DNA of 64,000 nt. Source: Rhynchopus sp. YZ270_cl-10. Taxonomy: Eukaryota; Euglenozoa; Diplonemea; Diplonemida; Diplonemidae. Within the stretch, counting starts at the first letter, position 1; each line of letters starts with the position of its first letter. The DNA lies in contig OZ037848.1 in NCBI GenBank assembly GCA_964035575.1, forward strand, positions 1,664,980 through 1,728,979. The letters run 5' to 3'. The position numbers were made by a program, and so were the translations under genes. Below, in pieces: positions 55,913 through 64,000 of this stretch. The notes beneath the pieces are model-generated. The model worked only from the letters and a program-made list of their open reading frames with translations. It was not told the DNA's origin and made no database searches.

Positions 55913-58479
55913 CCCGCAGACCCGCAGACCCGCAGACCCGCAGACCCGCAGACCCGCAGACCCGCAGACCCGCAGACCCGCAGACCCGCAGACCCGCAGA
56001 CCCGCAGACCCGCAGACCCGCAGACCCGCAGACCCGCAGACCCGCAGACCCGCAGACCCGCAGACCCGCAGACCCGCAGACCCGCAGACCCGCCACACCC
56101 ACACACACCACACCCGCAGACCCGCAGACCCGCAGACCCGCAGACCCGCAGACCCGCAGACCCGCAGACCCGCCACACCCACACACACCACACCCGCAGA
56201 CCCACCACACCCACACACACCACACCCGCAGACCCGCAGACCCGCAGACCCGCAGACCCGCAGACCCGCAGACCCGCAGACCCGCAGACCCGCAGACCCG
56301 CAGACCCGCAGACCCGCCACACCCACACACACCACACCCGCAGACCCGCAGACCCGCCACACCCACACACACCACACCCGCAGACCCGCCGACCCGCAGA
56401 CCCGCAGACCCGCCACACCCACACACACCACACCCGCAGACCCGCAGACCCGCCACACCCACACACACCACACCCGCAGACCCGCAGACCCGCAGACCCG
56501 CAGACCCGCAGACCCGCAGACCCGCAGACCCGCAGACCCGCCACACCCACACACACCACACCCGCAGACCCGCAGACCCGCAGACCCGCAGACCCGCAGA
56601 CCCGCAGACCCGCAGACCCGCAGACCCGCCACACCCACACACACCACACCCGCAGACCCGCAGACCCGCCACACCCACACACACCACACCCGCAGACCCG
56701 CCGACCCGCAGACCCGCAGACCCGCCACACCCACACACACCACACCCGCAGACCCGCAGACCCGCAGACCCGCAGACCCGCAGACCCGCAGACCCGCAGA
56801 CCCGCAGACCCGCAGACCCGGAGACCCGCCACACCCACACACACCACACCCGCAGACCCGCAGACCCGCAGACCCGCAGACCCGCAGACCCGCCACACCC
56901 ACACACACCACACCCGCAGACCCGCAGACCCGCAGACCCGCAGACCCGCCACACCCACACACACCACACCCGCAGACCCGCCGACCCGCCGACCCGCAGA
57001 CCCGCAGACCCGCAGACCCGCAGACCCGCAGACCCGCAGACCCGCAGACCCGCCACACCCACACACACCACACCCGCAGACCCGCCGACCCGCCGACCCG
57101 CAGACCCGCAGACCCGCAGACCCGCAGACCCGCAGACCCGCAGACCCGCCACACCCACACACACCACACCCGCAGACCCGCAGACCCGCAGACCCGCAGA
57201 CCCGCAGACCCGCAGACCCGCAGACCCGCAGACCCGCAGACCCGCAGACCCGCAGACCCGCAGACCCGCCACACCCACACACACCACACCCGCAGACCCG
57301 CAGACCCGCCACACCCACACACACCACACCCGCAGACCCGCCGACCCGCAGACCCGCAGACCCGCCACACCCACACACACCACACCCGCAGACCCGCAGA
57401 CCCGCAGACCCGCAGACCCGCAGACCCGCAGACCCGCAGACCCGCAGACCCGCAGACCCGCAGACCCGCAGACCCGCAGACCCGCAGACCCGCAGACCCG
57501 CAGACCCGGAGACCCGCCACACCCACACACACCACACCGCAGACCCGCAGACCCGCAGACCCGCAGACCCGCCACACCCACACACACCACACCCGCAGAC
57601 CCGCCGACCCGCAGACCCGCAGACCCGCCACACCCACACACACCACACCCGCAGACCCGCGACCCGCAGACCCGCAGACCCGCCACACCCACACACACCA
57701 CACCCGCAGACCCGCAGACCCGCAGACCCGCAGACCCGCAGACCCGCAGACCCGCAGACCCGCAGACCCGCAGACCCGCAGACCCGCAGACCCGCAGACC
57801 CGCAGACCCGCCACACCCACACACACCACACCCGCAGACCGCGCCAGACCCCGCCACACCCACACACACCACACCCGCAGACCCGCCGACCCGCAGACCC
57901 GCAGACCCGCCACACCCACACACACCACACCCGCAGACCCGCAGACCCGCAGACCCGCAGACCCGCAGACCCGCAGACCCGCAGACCCGCAGACCCGCAG
58001 ACCCGCAGACCCGCAGACCCGCAGACCCGCAGACCGCAGACCCGCAGACCCGCAGACCCGCAGACCCGCAGACCCGAGACCCGCCACACCCACACACACC
58101 ACACCCGCAGACCCGCAGACCCGCAGACCCGCAGACCGCCACACCCACACACACCACACCCGCAGACCCGCCGACCCGCAGACCCGCAGACCCGCCACAC
58201 CCACACACACCACACCCGCAGACCCGCAGACCCGCAGACCCGCAGACCCGCAGACCCGCCACACCCACACACACCACACCCGCAGACCCGCAGACCCGCA
58301 GACCCGCAGACCCGCCACACCCCACACACACCACACCCGCAGACCCGCCGACCCGCCGACCCGCAGACCCGCAGACCCGCAGACCCGCAGACCCGCAGAC
58401 CCGCAGACCCGCCACACCCACACACACCACACCCGCAGACCCGCCGACCCGCAGACCCGCAGACCCGCCACACCCGCAA
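55913..58479. repeat. Compound CCCGCAGA satellite, array 2
   Basis: An 8-bp unit CCCGCAGA (variant CCCGCCGA) in runs of 2 to 16 copies, separated about 28 times by a 24-bp interval beginning CCCGCCACACCCACAC. The interval is three octamers long, so the 8-bp register is kept throughout apart from a few indels. It differs from arrays 1 and 3 by one base in the core unit. Confidence 0.97.
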
Positions 58480-58528
58480 CTAGATGCCGGCTCAGCTACC
58501 TGAAACGCGGTAATATACAGAGAGTAAC
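58480..58528. other. 49-bp unique junction between arrays 2 and 3
   Basis: A short non-repetitive stretch (ctagatgccggctcagctac and following) is the only unique sequence between the CCCGCAGA and CCCGCAAA arrays. Confidence 0.8.
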
Positions 58529-61500
58529 CCGCAAACCCGCAAACCCGTAAACCCGCAAACCCGCAAACCCGCAAACCCGTAAACCCGCAAACCGCAAACC
58601 CGCAAACCCGCAAACCCGCAAACCCGCAAACCCGCAAACCCGCAAACCCGCAAACCCGTAAACCCGCAAACCCGCAAACCCGCAAACCCGTAAACCCGCA
58701 AACCCGCAAACCCGCAAACCCGCAAACCCGCAAACCCGCAAACCCGCAAACCCGCAAACCCGCAAACCGCAAACCCGCAACCCGCAAACCCGCAAACCCG
58801 CAAACCCGCAAACCCGCAAACCCGCAAACCCGCAAACCCGCAAACCCGCAAACCCGCAAACCCGCAAACCCGCAAACCCGCAAACCCGCAAACCCGCAAA
58901 CCCGCAAACCCGCAAACCCGCAAACCCGCAAACCCGCAAACCCGCAAACCCGCAAACCCGCAAACCCGCAAACCCGCAAACCCGCAAACCCGCAAACCCG
59001 CAAACCCGCAAACCCGCAAACCCGCAAACCCGCAAACCCGCAAACCCGCAAACCCGCAAACCCGCAAACCCGCAAACCCGCAAACCCGCAAACCCGCAAA
59101 CCCGCAAACCCGCAAACCCGCAAACCCGCAAACCCGCAAACCCGCAAACCCGCAAACCCGCAAACCCGCAAACCCGCAAACCCGCAAACCCGCAAACCCG
59201 CAAACCCGCAAACCCGCAAACCCGCAAACCCGCAAACCCGCAAACCCGCAAACCCGCAAACCCGCAAACCCGCAAACCCGCAAACCCGCAAACCCGCAAA
59301 CCCGCAAACCCGCAAACCCGCAAACCCGCAAACCCGCAAACCCGCAAACCCGCAAACCCGCAAACCCGCAAACCCGCAAACCCGCAAACCCGCAAACCCG
59401 CAAACCCGCAAACCCGCAAACCCGCAAACCCGCAAACCCGCAAACCCGCAAACCCGCAAACCCGCAAACCCGCAAACCCGCAAACCCGCAAACCCGCAAA
59501 CCCGCAAACCCGCAAACCCGCAAACCCGCAAACCCGCAAACCCGCAAACCCGCAAACCCGCAAACCCGCAAACCCGCAAACCCGCAAACCCGCAAACCCG
59601 CAAACCCGCAAACCCGCAAACCCGCAAACCCGCAAACCCGCAAACCCGCAAACCCGCAAACCCGCAAACCCGCAAACCCGCAAACCCGCAAACCCGCAAA
59701 CCCGCAAACCCGCAAACCCGCAAACCCGCAAACCCGCAAACCCGCAAACCCGCAAACCCGCAAACCCGCAAACCCGCAAACCCGCAAACCCGCAAACCCG
59801 CAAACCCGCAAACCCGCAAACCCGCAAACCCGCAAACCCGCAAACCCGCAAACCCGCAAACCCGCAAACCCGCAAACCCGCAAACCCGCAAACCCGCAAA
59901 CCCGCAAACCCGCAAACCCGCAAACCCGCAAACCCGCAAACCCGCAAACCCGCAAACCCGCAAACCCGCAAACCCGCAAACCCGCAAACCCGCAAACCCG
60001 CAAACCCGCAAACCCGCAAACCCGCAAACCCGCAAACCCGCAAACCCGCAAACCCGCAAACCCGCAAACCCGCAAACCCGCAAACCCGCAAACCCGCAAA
60101 CCCGCAAACCCGCAAACCCGCAAACCCGCAAACCCGCAAACCCGCAAACCCGCAAACCCGCAAACCCGCAAACCCGCAAACCCGCAAACCCGCAAACCCG
60201 CAAACCCGCAAACCCGCAAACCCGCAAACCCGCAAACCCGCAAACCCGCAAACCCGCAAACCCGCAAACCCGCAAACCCGCAAACCCGCAAACCCGCAAA
60301 CCCGCAAACCCGCAAACCCGCAAACCCGCAAACCCGCAAACCCGCAAACCCGCAAACCCGCAAACCCGCAAACCCGCAAACCCGCAAACCCGCAAACCCG
60401 CAAACCCGCAAACCCGCAAACCCGCAAACCCGCAAACCCGCAAACCCGCAAACCCGCAAACCCGCAAACCCGCAAACCCGCAAACCCGCAAACCCGCAAA
60501 CCCGCAAACCCGCAAACCCGCAAACCCGCAAACCCGCAAACCCGCAAACCCGCAAACCCGCAAACCCGCAAACCCGCAAACCCGCAAACCCGCAAACCCG
60601 CAAACCCGCAAACCCGCAAACCCGCAAACCCGCAAACCCGCAAACCCGCAAACCCGCAAACCCGCAAACCCGCAAACCCGCAAACCCGCAAACCCGCAAA
60701 CCCGCAAACCCGCAAACCCGCAAACCCGCAAACCCGCAAACCCGCAAACCCGCAAACCCGCAAACCCGCAAACCCGCAAACCCGCAAACCCGCAAACCCG
60801 CAAACCCGCAAACCCGCAAACCCGCAAACCCGCAAACCCGCAAACCCGCAAACCCGCAAACCCGCAAACCCGCAAACCCGCAAACCCGCAAACCCGCAAA
60901 CCCGCAAACCCGCAAACCCGCAAACCCGCAAACCCGCAAACCCGCAAACCCGCAAACCCGCAAACCCGCAAACCCGCAAACCCGCAAACCCGCAAACCCG
61001 CAAACCCGCAAACCCGCAAACCCGCAAACCCGCAAACCCGCAAACCCGCAAACCCGCAAACCCGCAAACCCGCAAACCCGCAAACCCGCAAACCCGCAAA
61101 CCCGCAAACCCGCAAACCCGCAAACCCGCAAACCCGCAAACCCGCAAACCCGCAAACCCGCAAACCCGCAAACCCGCAAACCCGCAAACCCGCAAACCCG
61201 CAAACCCGCAAACCCGCAAACCCGCAAACCCGCAAACCCGCAAACCCGCAAACCCGCAAACCCGCAAACCCGCAAACCCGCAAACCCGCAAACCCGCAAA
61301 CCCGCAAACCCGCAAACCCGCAAACCCGCAAACCCGCAAACCCGCAAACCCGCAAACCCGCAAACCCGCAAACCCGCAAACCCGCAAACCCGCAAACCCG
61401 CAAACCCGCAAACCCGCAAACCCGCAAACCCGCAAACCCGCAAACCCGCAAACCCGCAAACCCGCAAACCCGCAAACCCGCAAACCCGCAAACCCGCAAA

Positions 61501-64000
61501 CCCGCAAACCCGCAAACCCGCAAACCCGCAAACCCGCAAACCCGCAAACCCGCAAACCCGCAAACCCGCAAACCCGCAAACCCGCAAACCCGCAAACCCG
61601 CAAACCCGCAAACCCGCAAACCCGCAAACCCGCAAACCCGCAAACCCGCAAACCCGCAAACCCGCAAACCCGCAAACCCGCAAACCCGCAAACCCGCAAA
61701 CCCGCAAACCCGCAAACCCGCAAACCCGCAAACCCGCAAACCCGCAAACCCGCAAACCCGCAAACCCGCAAACCCGCAAACCCGCAAACCCGCAAACCCG
61801 CAAACCCGCAAACCCGCAAACCCGCAAACCCGCAAACCCGCAAACCCGCAAACCCGCAAACCCGCAAACCCGCAAACCCGCAAACCCGCAAACCCGCAAA
61901 CCCGCAAACCCGCAAACCCGCAAACCCGCAAACCCGCAAACCCGCAAACCCGCAAACCCGCAAACCCGCAAACCCGCAAACCCGCAAACCCGCAAACCCG
62001 CAAACCCGCAAACCCGCAAACCCGCAAACCCGCAAACCCGCAAACCCGCAAACCCGCAAACCCGCAAACCCGCAAACCCGCAAACCCGCAAACCCGCAAA
62101 CCCGCAAACCCGCAAACCCGCAAACCCGCAAACCCGCAAACCCGCAAACCCGCAAACCCGCAAACCCGCAAACCCGCAAACCCGCAAACCCGCAAACCCG
62201 CAAACCCGCAAACCCGCAAACCCGCAAACCCGCAAACCCGCAAACCCGCAAACCCGCAAACCCGCAAACCCGCAAACCCGCAAACCTCGCAAACCCGCAA
62301 ACCCGCAAACCCGCAAACCCGCAAACCCGCAAACCCGCAAACCCGCAAACCCGCAAACCCGCAAACCCGCAAACCCGCAAACCCGCAAACCCGCAAACCC
62401 GCAAACCCGCAAACCCGCAAACCCGCAAACCCGCAAACCCGCAAACCCGCAAACCCGCAAACCCGCAAACCCGCAAACCCGCAAACCCGCAAACCCGCAA
62501 ACCCGCAAACCCGCGAAACCCGCAAACCCGCAAACCCGCAAACCCGCAAACCCGCAAACCCGCAAACCCGCAAACCCGCAAACCCGCAAACCCGCAAACC
62601 CGCAAACCCGCAAACCCGCAAACCCGCAAACCCGCAAACCCGCAAACCCGCAAACCCGCAAACCCGCAAACCCGCAAACCCGCAAACCCGCAAACCCGCA
62701 AACCCGCAAACCCGCAAACCCGCAAACCGCAAACCCCGCAAACCCGCAAACCCGCAAACCCGCAAACCCCGCAAACCCGCAAACCCGCAAACCCGCAAAC
62801 CCGCAAACCCGCAAACCCGCAAACCCGCAAACCCGCAAACCCGCAAACCCGCAAACCCGCAAACCCGCAAACCCGCAAACCCGCAAACCCGCAAACCCGC
62901 AAACCCGCAAAACCCGCAAAACCCGCAAACCCGCAAACCCGCAAACCCGCAAACCCGCAAACCCGCAAACCCGCAAACCCGCAAACCCGCAAACCCGCAA
63001 ACCCGCAACCCGCAAACCCGCAAACCGCAAACCCGCAAACCCGCAAACCCGCAAACCCGCAAACCCGCAAACCCGCAAACCCCGCAAACCCGCAATACCC
63101 GCAAACCCGCAAACCCGCAAACCCGCAAACCCGCAAACCCGCAAACCCGCAAACCCGCAAACCCGCAAACCCGCAAACCCGCAAACCCGCAAACCCCGCA
63201 AACCCGCAAACCCGCAAACCCGCAAACCCCGCAAACCCGCAACCCGCAAACCCGCAAACCCGCAAACCGCGCAAACCCCGCAAACCCGCAAACCCGCAAA
63301 CCCGCAAACCCGCAAACCCGCAAACCCGCAAACCCGCAAACCCGCAAACCCGCAAACCCGCAAACCCGCAAACCCGCAAACCCGCAAACCCGCCAAACCC
63401 GCAAACCCGCAAAACCCCAAACCCGCAAACCCGCAACCCCACCCGCAAACCCGCAAACCCGCAAACCCGCAAACCCAAACCCGCAAACCCGCAAAACCCG
63501 CAAACCCGCAAACCCGCAAACCCGCAAACCCGCAAACCCGCAAACCCGCAAACCCGCAAACCCGCAAACCCGCAAACCCGCAAACCGCAAACCCGCAAAC
63601 CCCGCAAACCCGCAAACCCCGCAAACCCCGCAAACCCGCAAACCCGCAAACCCCGCAAACCCGCAAACCCGCAAACCCGCAAACCCGCAAACCCGCAAAC
63701 CCGAAACCCGCAAACCCGCAAACCCGCAAACCCGCAAACCCGCAAACGCAAACCCGCAAACCCGCAACCCGCAAACCCGCAAACCCGCAAAACCCGCAAC
63801 CCGCAACCCGCAAACCCGCAAACCCGCAAACCCGCAAACCCGCAAACCCGCAAACCCCGTAAACCCGCAAACCCGTAAACCCGCAAACCCGCAAACCCGC
63901 AAACCCGCAAACCCGCAAACCCGCCAAACCCGTAAAACCCGTAAACCCGCAAACCCGCAAACCCGCAAACCCCGCAAACCCGCAAACCCCGCAAACCCGC
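58529..64000. repeat. CCCGCAAA satellite, array 3, runs off the window
   Basis: About 680 copies of the 8-bp unit. From about 58790 to 62285 the array looks perfect or nearly so. The first 260 bp have CCCGTAAA variants and small deletions, and from 62286 to the end single-base indels become more and more frequent. The right end is not reached. All long frames here are octapeptide artefacts. Confidence 0.98.

Noticed and set aside
55869-63994. Very long open frames (up to about 2700 codons) of GFAGLRVC or GSAGLRVC repeats
   Set aside because: An 8-bp satellite repeats its codons every 24 bp, so any stop-free octamer gives endless frames in several registers. There is no start context, domain or non-repeat portion, and indels switch frames freely.
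58529-64000. True chromosome-end telomere
   Set aside because: The strand orientation is opposite to that expected at a right end, three arrays of two unit types alternate, and gene fragments lie between them.

Overview
This is nuclear DNA from a microbial eukaryote (protist or alga). Protein-coding genes near the left end are split by short spliceosomal introns (about 47-222 bp) with near-uniform GTATG...CACAG ends. The rest is crowded with poly(A)-tailed retroposons, microsatellites and satellite DNA. The sequence alone does not fix a lineage.

Left part (about 1.8-10.4 kb): five genes, all on the + strand. They are an unrecognised protein with a C-terminal membrane segment (1795-2757), a TauE/SafE-type transporter (3012-3860), a stand-alone dihydropteroate synthase (3949-4867), a long-form amidophosphoribosyltransferase PurF (5166-7653) that resembles the Bacteroidetes type, and a secreted berberine-bridge-type FAD oxidase with one frameshift (8873-10427). 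DHPS (folate) and PurF (purines) are metabolically linked but nothing shows co-regulation.

Middle (9650-38272): three tandem copies of a 9.3-10 kb unit that begins inside the oxidase gene and ends inside a retroposon. Each unit holds a rearranged oxidase pseudogene, a fragment of a LINE split by a 1.86-kb transposon-like insertion (which contains a 233-bp palindromic MITE-like element), a 13-bp VNTR, CAG/AAC microsatellites inside a Ser/Asn-rich open frame, and copies of a retroposon family. Copies differ in VNTR number and in which retroposons they carry, so their relative history can be read.

The retroposon family is the most striking content. It has a 5' array of about 20-bp monomers starting ggggttca, a body of about 950 bp, a poly(A) tail and target-site duplications. 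Two body subfamilies (called A and B here) are visible. Several insertions interrupt open frames; removing the insertion and one target-site copy rejoins the frame in two cases.

Right part (about 39-51.5 kb): two non-LTR retrotransposon (LINE) fragments meet head to head at about 49.44 kb. Both carry a restriction-like endonuclease with a CCHC zinc knuckle and an OTU-type protease domain; the + copy also keeps the reverse-transcriptase YLDD motif. The - copy is broken by nested retroposons. From 51.5 kb to the end lie three arrays of 8-bp satellites (CCCGCAAA, a compound CCCGCAGA array, CCCGCAAA). They are separated by a short island holding a fragment that looks like a PIF1/Helitron helicase tail joined to a tyrosine-recombinase-like domain. 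The very long open frames in the satellites and monomer arrays are artefacts of the repeats.
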